Shown: positions 1 through 8,272 of the stretch, piece by piece | Position numbering within the stretch: the stretch's first letter is position 1 | How the letters are laid out: the number at the start of each line of letters is the position of its first letter | Assembly: GCA_946480675.1 (NCBI GenBank) | Contig: CAMLKS010000005.1 | Location: 1 to 20,882, forward strand | Origin: an uncultured Bacteroidota bacterium | GTDB lineage: Bacteria > Bacteroidota > Bacteroidia > Chitinophagales > Chitinophagaceae | DNA length: 20,882 nt | Direction of reading: 5' to 3' | The notes under the pieces: generated by a model | The model's database searches: none | Seen by the model: only the letters and a program-made list of their open reading frames with translations | What the model was told of the DNA's origin: nothing | Translations under genes and position numbers: made by a program

Positions 1-76
1 GAACAACCACGATGACAAGAGCAATAAACACCACACAAAACGAGAGAAAAAGAAACAAAGCGCAACAAAACAACAT
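1..76 (-). CDS. Possible start of a leftward membrane or secreted protein (partial)
   Basis: Read leftward from an ATG at 76-74, the frame stays open for 25 codons to the window edge and gives MLFCCALFLFLSFCVVFIAL followed by more Ile and Val. This would be a signal peptide or first membrane helix. The plus strand here is almost free of T, which is what a reverse-strand run of Phe/Leu/Val/Ile codons produces. It would be divergent from purL with about 50 bases between the starts. With only 25 codons visible the same bias could be chance, so this is a weak call and no function can be given. Confidence 0.3.
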   Translation of the reverse strand, partial: MLFCCALFLFLSFCVVFIALVIVVV

Positions 77-100
77 ATAACCCAAAACCACACTTTTAAC

Positions 101-108
101 TACCTTTG
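101..108 (+). promoter_or_regulatory. purL promoter, -7 element TACCTTTG
   Basis: TACCTTTG is an exact match to the Bacteroidota -7 consensus TAnnTTTG and ends 17 bases before the purL ATG, which implies a short leader. No convincing TTG -33 box lies 17-23 bases upstream. No purine riboswitch was seen in the 125 bases before purL. Confidence 0.5.
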
Positions 109-125
109 CGCTTTCAAATCCAAAT

Positions 126-2336
126 ATGCAGGAAGCTACTCTCGAACAAGCGGTCAAACTTGGCCTTCGCGAAGAAGAATTTGAACAGATAAAACAGATA
201 CTGGGGCGTACACCCAATTTCAACGAAACTGCCATGTACTCCGTAATGTGGAGCGAACACTGCAGTTATAAAAACAGTATTACACAACTGAAAACCTTGC
301 CCCGCGATGGCGAACGCCTGCTGGTAAAGGCCGGTGAAGAAAATGCCGGGCTGGTAGATATAGGCGATGGCCTGGGCTGCGTGTTCAAGATAGAGTCGCA
401 CAACCACCCATCGGCTATCGAACCCTTCCAGGGTGCGGCAACCGGCGTAGGCGGCATCCACCGCGATATCTTCACGATGGGCGCACGTCCTATCGCATCG
501 CTCAACTCGCTGCGCTTCGGCCGTTTGGACAACCCTAAAACAAAATGGCTGCTGAAGGGCGTAGTAAAAGGCATTGGCCACTATGGCAACTGCTTTGGCG
601 TACCTACCGTAGCGGGCGAAATATACTTTGATAGCTGCTACCAGACCAATCCACTGGTAAATGCCATGAGCGTGGGTATCGTTAAGGCGGGTCAAACCGT
701 ATCGGCTACTTCTTATGGTGCGGGCAATGCGGTATTCATAGTAGGTGCGGCCACGGGTAAAGATGGTATCGGCGGCGCATCTTTCGCATCGGCAGATATC
801 AGTGAAGACAGCGTGAACGACCTGCCGGCAGTACAGGTAGGCGATCCGTTTGAAGAGAAGAAACTACTGGAAGCCTGCCTGGAGGTGATACCTACCGGTG
901 CGCTGATAGGTATGCAGGATATGGGCGCTGCGGGCATTACCTGCTCTTGCAGCGAGATGAGCGCCAAAGGCGAACACGGTATGATCATCCACCTGGATAA
1001 AGTACCTACCCGCCAGCACAATATGCAACCATGGGAAATGCTGCTGAGCGAAAGCCAGGAGCGTATGCTGATAGTGGTGAAGAAAGGCCGCGAGGCTGAG
1101 GTGCAGCAGATATTCGATAAATGGGATATCCACTGCGTGCAGATAGGCGAGGTAACGGAAGATAAGAACCTGAAATACTACATGAATGGCGAACTGGTGG
1201 CCGATGTGCCTGCCTTTAGCCTGGTGTTGGGTGGCGGTGCGCCGGTATATACCCGCGATTATGAAGAACCTAAGTATTTCGAGCAGATAAAAGCGTTCAA
1301 CCCCGACAGCGTAGCTGTTCCGGCTGATTTGATAGCAGTAGGTATGGAACTGGTAAAACTGCCCACCATTGCCAGCAAGCGCTGGGTATATGAGCAGTAC
1401 GATAGCATGGTAGGTACGGGCAATACCCAAACCAACGAGCCGAGCGATGCTGCCGTAGCACGCGTACACGGCAGCCCTAAGGGCATCGCTATGACTACCG
1501 ATTGCAACAGCCGCTATGTATTTGCCGATCCTTACAAGGGTGGTATGATGGCGGTGAGCGAGGCAGCGCGCAACATCGTATGTAGCGGTGGCCTGCCGGT
1601 AGCTATTACCAACTGCCTGAACTTTGGCAACCCTTACAATAAAGAAGTGTACTACCAGTTTGTACATGCTATAAAAGGTATGGGCGATGCCTGCCGCAAG
1701 CTGCGCACACCGGTTACAGGTGGTAATGTTAGCTTCTACAACCAAAGCAGCGATGATGGCCCGGTATATCCTACACCTACTATAGGCATGGTGGGCGTGC
1801 TGGATAACCTGGACCAGAAGATGACCATGTACTTCAAAAACGATGGCGATGCGATATACGTGATAGGTGAAAACCGTAACGATATCAATTGCTCTGAGTA
1901 TGTATATAATGTACTGGGTGTTACCCACAGCCCTGCTCCCCACTTCGACCTGGAAGAGGAAGCAGCCCTGCAGGATGTAGTACTGAAAGTGGTACGCGAA
2001 AAGCTGGTAAACAGCGCACATGATACTGCAGAAGGTGGCCTGTTCGTAGCATTGGTAGAAAGCGCTATGCAAAAGAACATGGGCTTTGAAGTAGCGACAG
2101 ATAGCAATATCCGCAAAGATGCCTTCCTGTATGGCGAAACGCAAAGCCGCGTAGTAGTAAGTGTTAGCGCCGATAAGGTTGCTGCCTTCGAAGCAGCGCT
2201 GGGCAGCCATCCTTACAGCAAAATAGGTACGGTAAAAGCCGGTGGCAACATCAAAATAGATAGCGAAGACTGGGGCTATATAAAAGACTGGAAACACGCA
2301 TACGATACAGCAATAGAAAACCTGCTGAACGCATAA
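126..2336 (+). CDS. purL: Phosphoribosylformylglycinamidine synthase subunit PurL (small type)
   Basis: This cytosolic enzyme converts FGAR, ATP and glutamine-derived ammonia to FGAM, the fourth step of purine synthesis. At 736 residues it has the length of the Bacillus-type PurL, which works with separate PurS and PurQ subunits. It is not the roughly 1,300-residue fused form. Family motifs are clear: MWSEHCSYKNS (41-51), the catalytic-region SHNHPS (91-96), the glycine-rich FQGAATGVGGIHRDIFTMGA (101-120), and a second AIRS-like half with CNSRYVFADPYKGG and TGGNVSFYNQ. Neither purS nor purQ is in the window, so the complex must be completed elsewhere. The ATG at 126 fits the family N-terminus and follows a -7 element. 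The gene ends in a palindromic terminator that begins within its stop codon. Confidence 0.98.
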   Translation: MQEATLEQAVKLGLREEEFEQIKQILGRTPNFNETAMYSVMWSEHCSYKNSITQLKTLPRDGERLLVKAGEENAGLVDIGDGLGCVFKIESHNHPSAIEPFQGAATGVGGIHRDIFTMGARPIASLNSLRFGRLDNPKTKWLLKGVVKGIGHYGNCFGVPTVAGEIYFDSCYQTNPLVNAMSVGIVKAGQTVSATSYGAGNAVFIVGAATGKDGIGGASFASADISEDSVNDLPAVQVGDPFEEKKLLEACLEVIPTGALIGMQDMGAAGITCSCSEMSAKGEHGMIIHLDKVPTRQHNMQPWEMLLSESQERMLIVVKKGREAEVQQIFDKWDIHCVQIGEVTEDKNLKYYMNGELVADVPAFSLVLGGGAPVYTRDYEEPKYFEQIKAFNPDSVAVPADLIAVGMELVKLPTIASKRWVYEQYDSMVGTGNTQTNEPSDAAVARVHGSPKGIAMTTDCNSRYVFADPYKGGMMAVSEAARNIVCSGGLPVAITNCLNFGNPYNKEVYYQFVHAIKGMGDACRKLRTPVTGGNVSFYNQSSDDGPVYPTPTIGMVGVLDNLDQKMTMYFKNDGDAIYVIGENRNDINCSEYVYNVLGVTHSPAPHFDLEEEAALQDVVLKVVREKLVNSAHDTAEGGLFVALVESAMQKNMGFEVATDSNIRKDAFLYGETQSRVVVSVSADKVAAFEAALGSHPYSKIGTVKAGGNIKIDSEDWGYIKDWKHAYDTAIENLLNA

Positions 2337-2373
2337 AAGATAAAGGGCTGCAATTGCAGCCCTTTATCTTTTA
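2334..2373. terminator. Bidirectional palindromic terminator between purL and the convergent gene
   Basis: This is a perfect 40-base inverted repeat centred at 2353/2354. Its GC core is GGGCTGCAATTGCAGCCC, flanked by A-rich and T-rich arms that supply a U-tract on either strand. It starts in the purL TAA (2334-2336) and ends 9 bases before the stop of the facing gene, so one hairpin can end both transcripts. Confidence 0.85.
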
Positions 2374-2382
2374 AAGACTTAA

Positions 2383-3642
2383 CTATTCCTTTACTACTTT
2401 AATAACATTGCTTTGATTACCTATCGTGTATCTAACTAAATAAATTCCAGGTGTCCATAGACGGGTATCCAGTGTGTTTTTATTGATAGAAGATGTTGAG
2501 TTGTACAGTTGTTTCCCAACCATATCAGTGATGCTAATAGTCGCATTATTATTGCCTTCAAATTCTAGTACTAATATGTCAACTAACGGGTTAGGATATG
2601 CTTTCAATGCAGGAGTATTATTTATCTGTTCTACTTTAGTAGGGTTTGGATTCGTTAATTCACAATCAAGCCAGGTGTAAAAATTAAGTAATCCATATTG
2701 AGTATCCATATAGCCATCCCTTATTTTTGAACGGATAGCTGTTGAATCATTAGTACACCAACAATTATCTGATATATCAACGCTGTTAATGTAGTTATAT
2801 TGAATATTCCACGTGCTATTATTGCAGATTTTATTGTTTCGTAATACAATATCAGATTGCTGCCACATACGGTCTATTTCAATACCTATTTCATTATTAT
2901 GTATCTCATTGTTTTGAATCTTAGTATCATGATGGTGATCTGCTAAAATGCCTACTTTATTATTATAGAAGATGCTATTGGTAATACTTTGATACATATA
3001 TGCGCCCATTTTGGAATTACCTATAAATACACAGCTATCAACATTTCCTCCATACATTCCGATCTCATTATTTATAAACTGTGAGTTTGTAACATATACC
3101 CTACCGAAATCACCACCACCGTATGGCCCTGTTTTATTTTGAAGAAAAAGACAATGGTCAATATACATACCACCTAGAGGTTCATCATTACTAATGACCG
3201 TGTTTTGATAAAAAGTGCTTTTCCTGAAGTTATAAGGACCTTGGTAAGCAAGATCAAGATCAAAAAGTAGCTGTGCGTCAGCAAAGTAACAATACTCAAA
3301 ATTCAATTGATAGCCAGTGCCGGAGGAAGCAGATAATGCTTTGATACCTTTCCACCAGTTCCACCCACTTTGAGAACCTTTGAATGATATTGTATCTGTA
3401 GCAGTACCAACAGCCTCTAAGCGACCGCGTAATTCCATCTGCGCACCTGCATCAAACATAACAGTAACGCCCGGCTCGACAGTCAATGTTACATTGTCGA
3501 AAACAACAAGATTACCACTAACCACATATGGACTATTAGCTTTTCCCCAGGTTGTGCTACTGTAAATACCACCGCTGACGGGTGTTTGAGAAAATGAATT
3601 AACAGAAATTAGCAATGCTACTAATAAGAAAATAGGTTTCAT
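2383..3642 (-). CDS. Secreted right-handed beta-helix protein with T9SS C-terminal sorting domain
   Basis: This 419-residue protein is probably secreted and anchored or released by the type IX system. A signal peptide (MKPIFLLVALLISVNSFSQ) ends near residue 19. Residues about 100-310 contain short repeated strands rich in Asn, such as NNKICNN and QNNEIHNNEIGIEI, typical of pectate-lyase-like parallel beta-helices. The last 72 residues form a type A sorting domain: AYPNP at 348-352, ITDMVGKQLY, and LWTPGIYLVRY with a basic end. No catalytic residues could be assigned, so it may be an adhesin or a glycan-active protein. Base composition differs from neighbours: 19/60 G+C at 2401-2460 and 16/60 at 2881-2940, against 27/60 in purL at 2041-2100. 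That suggests transfer or relaxed codon choice. A weak TAAATTTC -7-like site lies upstream, but no convincing promoter. Confidence 0.85.
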   Translation of the reverse strand: MKPIFLLVALLISVNSFSQTPVSGGIYSSTTWGKANSPYVVSGNLVVFDNVTLTVEPGVTVMFDAGAQMELRGRLEAVGTATDTISFKGSQSGWNWWKGIKALSASSGTGYQLNFEYCYFADAQLLFDLDLAYQGPYNFRKSTFYQNTVISNDEPLGGMYIDHCLFLQNKTGPYGGGDFGRVYVTNSQFINNEIGMYGGNVDSCVFIGNSKMGAYMYQSITNSIFYNNKVGILADHHHDTKIQNNEIHNNEIGIEIDRMWQQSDIVLRNNKICNNSTWNIQYNYINSVDISDNCWCTNDSTAIRSKIRDGYMDTQYGLLNFYTWLDCELTNPNPTKVEQINNTPALKAYPNPLVDILVLEFEGNNNATISITDMVGKQLYNSTSSINKNTLDTRLWTPGIYLVRYTIGNQSNVIKVVKE

Positions 3643-3751
3643 AAGGTATATATTTTAGTATAAAGAAAACACATTTCATAAAAAGACATGCTATGAATTG
3701 CAACGGTTGGACGAAATTTACAATCCAGTTACATTATCTGTTAACAGCCGT

Positions 3752-3795
3752 TTTAAATAATAGAGGCTGCTACGCCGCGGCCTCTATTATTTAAA
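3752..3795 (-). terminator. Terminator of the alpha/beta-hydrolase gene
   Basis: Sixteen-base arms (3752-3767 and 3780-3795) pair as TTAAATAATAGAGGC with GCCTCTATTATTTAA around a 12-base loop. It starts 8 bases after the hydrolase stop on the minus strand and its descending arm is U-rich. It also separates the hydrolase from the AT-rich beta-helix gene. Confidence 0.7.
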
Positions 3796-3803
3796 TAGTA
3801 TCG

Positions 3804-4745
3804 TTAGAAAGTAGGTGGTGTAGCGTTCAGGTCAGAATCGAGGAAGTCGGTAACCATAGGTATCCATAGGTGGGTGTTTACCATCATCCCAATATGTGTA
3901 GTGCCGGGAAGTATGGCCAACCGCGATTTTGGAAGGCCTGCCATATCGCCCATCTTGCCACCACCCTTAGCACGGAATAACTCCAGCGCATGCTCATATC
4001 TTACTCCATCGGCATCGCCCAGGGCTATGAATATTGGGGCTTGTATGTTCTTCACCTCTTTGGTCCAGTCGTAAGGTTTAAGGTCAATGCTTATCACCTT
4101 CTTTACAAAGTCAGCGAAGTGAGCCGGGTCATTGCCAAGGCTATCATATTGCTTCTGTATGGGCGAGCCTTTAAACATATCTGCGGTAATGGTAGCATAC
4201 ATCGCCTCTACATCCGGCCACCAGCCATCGTGCGCATACGTGCCCGATAGTATCACCAACCTGCGTAGCTGTTTGGGGTGGCGTATTGCAAACTGGTAGG
4301 CTACACCGCCACCCATGCTATAGCCCAGTATATCGGCACTGTCTATCTTCAAATGCTGCAGCAGGCCCGATACATCATCTGCCATGCCTTCATAGCTCAG
4401 TTCACGGTCGGTATCGCGGGTGCGGCCATGACCTTGCATCTCGGCTACTATCACCTTGCGGTCTTTGGCCAGCATGGGTATGATGTGCAGCCAGTTCAGG
4501 GGAATGTTCATATAAGAGCCATGTATCAGTACAAGGGGTTTGCCACTGCCATATACTTCATAATATAGCTTTAGTCCGTTCACATCTGCATAGCCGCTTT
4601 CTGCAGGCTTCAGCTGCTTATCTGCAATTGTGTCTTTAGGTGCTACTGTAGCAGTTGGCTGGTTTTCTTTCTGTTGTGATTGGCAAGATGCCATGCATAC
4701 ACCAATCGTGAAAACGAGAATAGTTAGAATGTGCTTGTTGTTCAT
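3804..4745 (-). CDS. Alpha/beta-hydrolase lipoprotein
   Basis: This is a serine hydrolase of the alpha/beta-fold family, 313 residues from the chosen start, probably held in the periplasm by a lipid anchor. The signal peptide ends in VCMASC, giving Cys21 as the lipidated residue. HGSYMN (75-80) would form the oxyanion hole. The nucleophile elbow is GYSMGG with Ser143. GDAD offers Asp244 or Asp246 as the acid, and GTTHIG gives His284. The substrate is unknown; the family includes esterases, haloperoxidase-like enzymes and C-C hydrolases. An ATG 45 bases upstream (4790) would add 15 residues before the lipoprotein signal and would lie upstream of the candidate -7 element, so the start at 4745 is preferred. 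It lies 97 bases downstream of folB, with its own possible promoter between. Confidence 0.88.
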   Translation of the reverse strand: MNNKHILTILVFTIGVCMASCQSQQKENQPTATVAPKDTIADKQLKPAESGYADVNGLKLYYEVYGSGKPLVLIHGSYMNIPLNWLHIIPMLAKDRKVIVAEMQGHGRTRDTDRELSYEGMADDVSGLLQHLKIDSADILGYSMGGGVAYQFAIRHPKQLRRLVILSGTYAHDGWWPDVEAMYATITADMFKGSPIQKQYDSLGNDPAHFADFVKKVISIDLKPYDWTKEVKNIQAPIFIALGDADGVRYEHALELFRAKGGGKMGDMAGLPKSRLAILPGTTHIGMMVNTHLWIPMVTDFLDSDLNATPPTF

Positions 4746-4768
4746 ACATGATATTGTTTGTGACGATA

Positions 4769-4797
4769 CAAAGCTCGGCAACAATATCAAGCCTCAA
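4769..4797 (-). promoter_or_regulatory. Possible promoter of the hydrolase gene
   Basis: On the minus strand, TTG (4797-4795), an 18-base spacer and GAGCTTTG (4776-4769) match the Bacteroidota pattern TTG / TAnnTTTG with one base off. The implied start site would be about 15-20 bases before the ATG at 4745. The evidence is suggestive only. Confidence 0.35.
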
Positions 4798-4842
4798 CCT
4801 GTGCAGATGCGACAATAACAGGAATAAAAACGACAAATAGAA

Positions 4843-5184
4843 TTACCCCTCCCAGCACACCTGCGAAAAGGCCACTTCATTACTGAAGGGCGGGTGCAGC
4901 TTGCGCACGCATACTTTTATCTTCTGCGCCATATCTTCAAACTGCAGCTTTACGCGGTGGTGTATATGCTGCGCCAGTTCTTCCAGCAGTTGCACATCGG
5001 GGGTGAATACGCTTAGTATCACATCATTGATAATGGCATAGTCTACAAACGGCCACGGTTCGCCGGGCTCTGTATGCACCCATACATCTACATCTACCTC
5101 AAAGGTATTGGGCATTATCTTTTCCTGCGGATACAGCCCTATGGGTGCTACTACCTTCACCCCGTGCAATGATACAGTAAGCAT
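4843..5184 (-). CDS. folB: Dihydroneopterin aldolase
   Basis: This is the cytosolic enzyme of tetrahydrofolate synthesis that cleaves 7,8-dihydroneopterin to 6-hydroxymethyl-7,8-dihydropterin and glycolaldehyde. The 113-residue length is close to the usual 115-125. Conserved features are VVAPIGLYPQEK with the pterin-binding Glu21, NTFEVDVDVWV, FVDYA with Tyr49, the LLEELAQHI helix (67-74), and KLHPP with the catalytic-region Lys95. The gene starts 21 bases after the upstream lipoprotein gene ends, so the two are probably cotranscribed. Other folate genes are not in the window. The epimerase branch of the same fold (FolX) is less likely given the motif match. Confidence 0.85.
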   Translation of the reverse strand: MLTVSLHGVKVVAPIGLYPQEKIMPNTFEVDVDVWVHTEPGEPWPFVDYAIINDVILSVFTPDVQLLEELAQHIHHRVKLQFEDMAQKIKVCVRKLHPPFSNEVAFSQVCWEG

Positions 5185-5205
5185 ACTGCAAAGCTACTAC
5201 CTTCT

Positions 5206-6705
5206 TTATTTAAACCGCACATCGGCAGAATAAGGCGCAGGCGTAACGATGTAGGCACGATTGTTTACCGGCTCCAGCGTATTCAGGTTGTACACATGAT
5301 AGGTACCATTGGATGACGAACCACAGCTTTGTGGTGGTGGATGGTGTGGATTGGGACCACCCATATTTGAACTGGCAATGAACACAAGCCCATTCTTATC
5401 ATCTACCGCTATACCATGCGGCTTGGAGAACCTGGCATTCCTGATGGTCTTTACTTTTTGCAGGGTCTTATAGTTGATAACCTCTACACAGCCTTTACCA
5501 ATGCCATTCACATCTTCCATACAAGTGATAAAAGCGTATGGCTGTGTCTTAGAAATGGCTATTTCCTGCGGGAAGGTGCCGGTAGGTATCACGGCCAATA
5601 CCTGGTCGGTAAAGGCATCCAGCACTCTTACCTCATTGCTGCGCTGGCAGGTAAGCAGGTATTTGGAGAAATCGGGCACCATCATGATTTCGTGCGGCTG
5701 TGGTGCACCGCTGCTATCGTTAAACTTAGGGGCCTGTCCTGTTACAATGGATATGGTATCGAGAAACGGCTGCTCACCATTGCGAGGCGGTACTATTTTA
5801 TATACCGCGTTGTATTTCTCTGCCGTTACAAAAAAGGTGTCGCCGGTGGCATTGCTGGTGATGCCATGCGGCGTTTTCAACTGGAAGGGTATAGGGTCCA
5901 GCGGCTGCATATCTTTGGCATTTACCCACGATATATAGCCGTTCTCTATCCAGTTGCTTACTATCAGCTCATTGTTATCGGGCGTGATGTATAATAAGTT
6001 CCATGCCGTATTGCCATTATCAGGCAGCCGCAGCGATGTTTCTATCTTATCGGTAGCGGTGTTTATGCGCTGCACATATTTGCTGTTCAGCGCACTTACA
6101 TAGGCATATTTGCCATCGGGCGATACGCGTACACAGTGTGGTAAGTTTTGCGGCACAGCCGGGTCGCCTACTTTCAGGTAGCGCATCACCTGCATGCTTT
6201 GGGCATCTATTACGCCCAGCAGGTCGCAGCCCTGCATGGTGAGGTATATCTTCTGCCTTGTTTCGGCATTATCGCTGAAGGGTATCTTCCCCTCGCGATT
6301 GGGTGCGCCTGCTGCTACCCAGTCGCGTATAGCCAGGTACTCCTCTTTGCTCAGCGTAGTGCTATCATTCGGCATTGTGGGTATTGCCACGGCACCTAAG
6401 CTACTATCTGTATTGATGAAATATAACAGCGGGCTCAATTCAGGACTGTAGGCAATAACAGCCGCACCGCTCACCCCACCTTCAAAAAGATGCTCCCAGC
6501 TATCCAGCAGCAAGCCTGCTGAGCGCGTAGCTGCATTGTGGCAACCGGCGGTAGCACAACGGTTGATCATTATTTTACCTATAGCATCGGGGAAGCCACC
6601 ATAGGTCTGGTCGGCAGGGTTTACATAAGGTTCATGCTTACAGGCATTGATAGCAAGGATGCTAAATAGGCCTGTAATAATAGCGAGGGAAATACGTTTG
6701 GTCAT
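5206..6705 (-). CDS. Lipoprotein with cytochrome c-like motif and YncE-type beta-propeller
   Basis: This 499-residue protein is predicted to be lipid-anchored: the signal ends in LAINAC, with Cys22 the lipidated residue. Residues 40-140 resemble the cytochrome c-like domains of Bacteroidota and Planctomycetes. They show NRCATAGCHN (Cys50, Cys55, His56), a possible distal ligand Met111 in PTMPND, and the closing LAIRDWVAAGAP. The spacing is CX4CH, not the standard CX2CH. Residues about 150-499 form a YVTN/YncE-like propeller with repeats such as SPDGKYAYVS, PHGITSNATGDTFFVTA and PHGIAVDDKNGLVFIAS. A redox or surface-binding role is plausible, but no substrate is known. folB follows after 21 bases. 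A TTA-20-TAACTTTA promoter-like pair precedes the gene. Confidence 0.85.
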   Translation of the reverse strand: MTKRISLAIITGLFSILAINACKHEPYVNPADQTYGGFPDAIGKIMINRCATAGCHNAATRSAGLLLDSWEHLFEGGVSGAAVIAYSPELSPLLYFINTDSSLGAVAIPTMPNDSTTLSKEEYLAIRDWVAAGAPNREGKIPFSDNAETRQKIYLTMQGCDLLGVIDAQSMQVMRYLKVGDPAVPQNLPHCVRVSPDGKYAYVSALNSKYVQRINTATDKIETSLRLPDNGNTAWNLLYITPDNNELIVSNWIENGYISWVNAKDMQPLDPIPFQLKTPHGITSNATGDTFFVTAEKYNAVYKIVPPRNGEQPFLDTISIVTGQAPKFNDSSGAPQPHEIMMVPDFSKYLLTCQRSNEVRVLDAFTDQVLAVIPTGTFPQEIAISKTQPYAFITCMEDVNGIGKGCVEVINYKTLQKVKTIRNARFSKPHGIAVDDKNGLVFIASSNMGGPNPHHPPPQSCGSSSNGTYHVYNLNTLEPVNNRAYIVTPAPYSADVRFK

Positions 6706-6731
6706 AATATCTAAAAACGCTCGGGTGTTTT

Positions 6732-6762
6732 TAAAGTTACGAGATATGGAATTATTCTATAA
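6732..6762 (-). promoter_or_regulatory. Possible promoter of the lipoprotein-folB unit
   Basis: On the minus strand, TTA (6762-6760), 20 bases, then TAACTTTA (6739-6732) resemble the Bacteroidota -33/-7 pair, each with one base off. The implied leader to the ATG at 6705 is about 20 bases. Confidence 0.4.
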
Positions 6763-6857
6763 GACCACACCCAGGCCGTAAAGGTTAGGGCACAATATTT
6801 ATTCATTCCTGCATATGGCATGCGCAGGCATAATAGTATCTTGCAGCGTTTTTCAAA

Positions 6858-8264
6858 ATGAAGCATTACCTCCTGTTGTATATATGGCTAATAGCGGCAG
6901 CTACAAGCGCTTATGCGCAAAAAGCCGTGCCCGATAGCAGCAGGCAGCGCCTGGCAGACAAGGTATGGCTGCGCCACATCATATTTGAGGGTAATAAGAA
7001 AACGAAAAAAGCCGTGCTGCTGCGCGAAATGAGCATTGGCGAGAATGATTCGCTGCAGAAGTATGACCTTGAAACCCTTATAGATATCAATAAAAAAAGG
7101 CTGTTGAACCTTACCCTCTTTTCGGAAGTGATATTCCTGACACAGGTAGTGAATGACAGTACTATAGACTGGGTAATAAAAGTGCGGGAACAGTGGTTTA
7201 TCATACCCGAATTTACCCTGAAGCTGGCCGACCGCAACTTCAACGTATGGTGGAATGAACAAAACCGCGATATACGCCGTGCCAACCTGGGCGTAATGCT
7301 GAAACACCGCAACTTTCGCGGGAATATGGAGCAACTGAGCGCTACCGTGCAGGTGGGTTATACCCAAAAATTCGGGCTGGAATATTTTAAACCCTATATA
7401 GATAAGAACCAGCAGCATGGCTTAGGTGCCTCTTTCTTTTTTGCGCAGAATGAGGAAACCTTTTACACGACCGACAGCAATAAACTGCGCTTTGTAAAGA
7501 AACCGGGCAAATACATCATCCGCCAGTTTGAAGCAGCGGCGCTGTATGTACTGCGCCCTGCCTATGCAAATAAACATACCGTGGAGTTTCGCTACCGCGA
7601 TTTTAAAGTGGAAGACACCATCATACAACTGAACCGCGACTATTATAAAGATGGCAGCAAAAGCCTGCAACTGATGGAACTTACCTACCGCTATGACCTG
7701 AACCGGGTAGACAACTGGAACTACCCCATGACGGGATGGAAAGTAGTGGGCTATGCCGGTGCACGCATCGGCATTAAAGGCATTGGGTTTCAGAGCTATG
7801 CCATGGGCGAGGTGGGATATTTTAAAAAACTGGGGCGTACCAAATTTTACTTTGCCGAGGTATTACGCGGCAGGCTGGGTGTACCCAAGGACCCGCCCTA
7901 TGCCTTCAGGTATGCCATGGGTAGCAATAGCGAATATGTACGCGGCTATGAATACTACGTGATAGACGGTACGCATTACGGCGTATTGCGCACCAACCTG
8001 AAGTATGAGCTTATCAATAAGACCATCAGGTTCCCGTTCCGTTACCTGTCGGTGATACCCTTCCGTATATACCCCAAAGTGTTTGCCGATGTGGGCTATG
8101 TGCACAACAGCATACCCGGCAATAGTTTCCTGAACAACAGACCTTTGTATTCGGGTGGTTTTGGCCTCGACTTTGTTTCTACCTACGAATTCAAATTCAG
8201 GCTGGAGTACACATGGAACCACCTGGGACAAAAAGGTTTATATTTACATATTAATAGCGAATAA
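6858..8264 (+). CDS. Short Omp85/BamA-TamA family outer-membrane protein with one POTRA domain
   Basis: This 468-residue outer-membrane barrel starts with a signal peptide ending AYAQ (cut after residue 20). Residues about 36-113 look like a single POTRA domain: VWLRHIIFEGNKKTKKAVLL, then RLLNLTLFSEVIF and IDWVIKVREQW. The rest alternates polar and aromatic residues as in a 16-strand barrel. It contains YVRGYEYYVIDG near residues 359-370, the VRGF-type motif of the Omp85 lid loop. It is far shorter than BamA, which carries about five POTRAs. A dedicated insertion or export role is therefore more likely than the essential BamA role. nadK follows after 8 bases, so the two are probably cotranscribed. 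No clear promoter was found in the 152 bases upstream. Confidence 0.85.
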   Translation: MKHYLLLYIWLIAAATSAYAQKAVPDSSRQRLADKVWLRHIIFEGNKKTKKAVLLREMSIGENDSLQKYDLETLIDINKKRLLNLTLFSEVIFLTQVVNDSTIDWVIKVREQWFIIPEFTLKLADRNFNVWWNEQNRDIRRANLGVMLKHRNFRGNMEQLSATVQVGYTQKFGLEYFKPYIDKNQQHGLGASFFFAQNEETFYTTDSNKLRFVKKPGKYIIRQFEAAALYVLRPAYANKHTVEFRYRDFKVEDTIIQLNRDYYKDGSKSLQLMELTYRYDLNRVDNWNYPMTGWKVVGYAGARIGIKGIGFQSYAMGEVGYFKKLGRTKFYFAEVLRGRLGVPKDPPYAFRYAMGSNSEYVRGYEYYVIDGTHYGVLRTNLKYELINKTIRFPFRYLSVIPFRIYPKVFADVGYVHNSIPGNSFLNNRPLYSGGFGLDFVSTYEFKFRLEYTWNHLGQKGLYLHINSE

Positions 8265-8272
8265 TTGCTGAC

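Noticed and set aside
114..695. A 193-codon minus-strand frame overlapping the start of purL
   Set aside because: Antisense to conserved PurL motifs, with no recognisable domain or plausible start context.
864..2297. A 477-codon open frame on the minus strand inside purL
   Set aside because: It lies wholly antisense to an unmistakable PurL and its translation is a Tyr/His/Ala-rich mix with no family motif. Long antisense frames arise from the codon bias of the real gene.
3738..3747. The palindrome CTGTTAACAG upstream of the beta-helix gene
   Set aside because: Ten bases only, no partner site and no adjacent regulator; likely chance.
6858..8264. Calling the Omp85 protein BamA
   Set aside because: It has about one POTRA and 468 residues, whereas BamA has about five POTRAs and is much longer.
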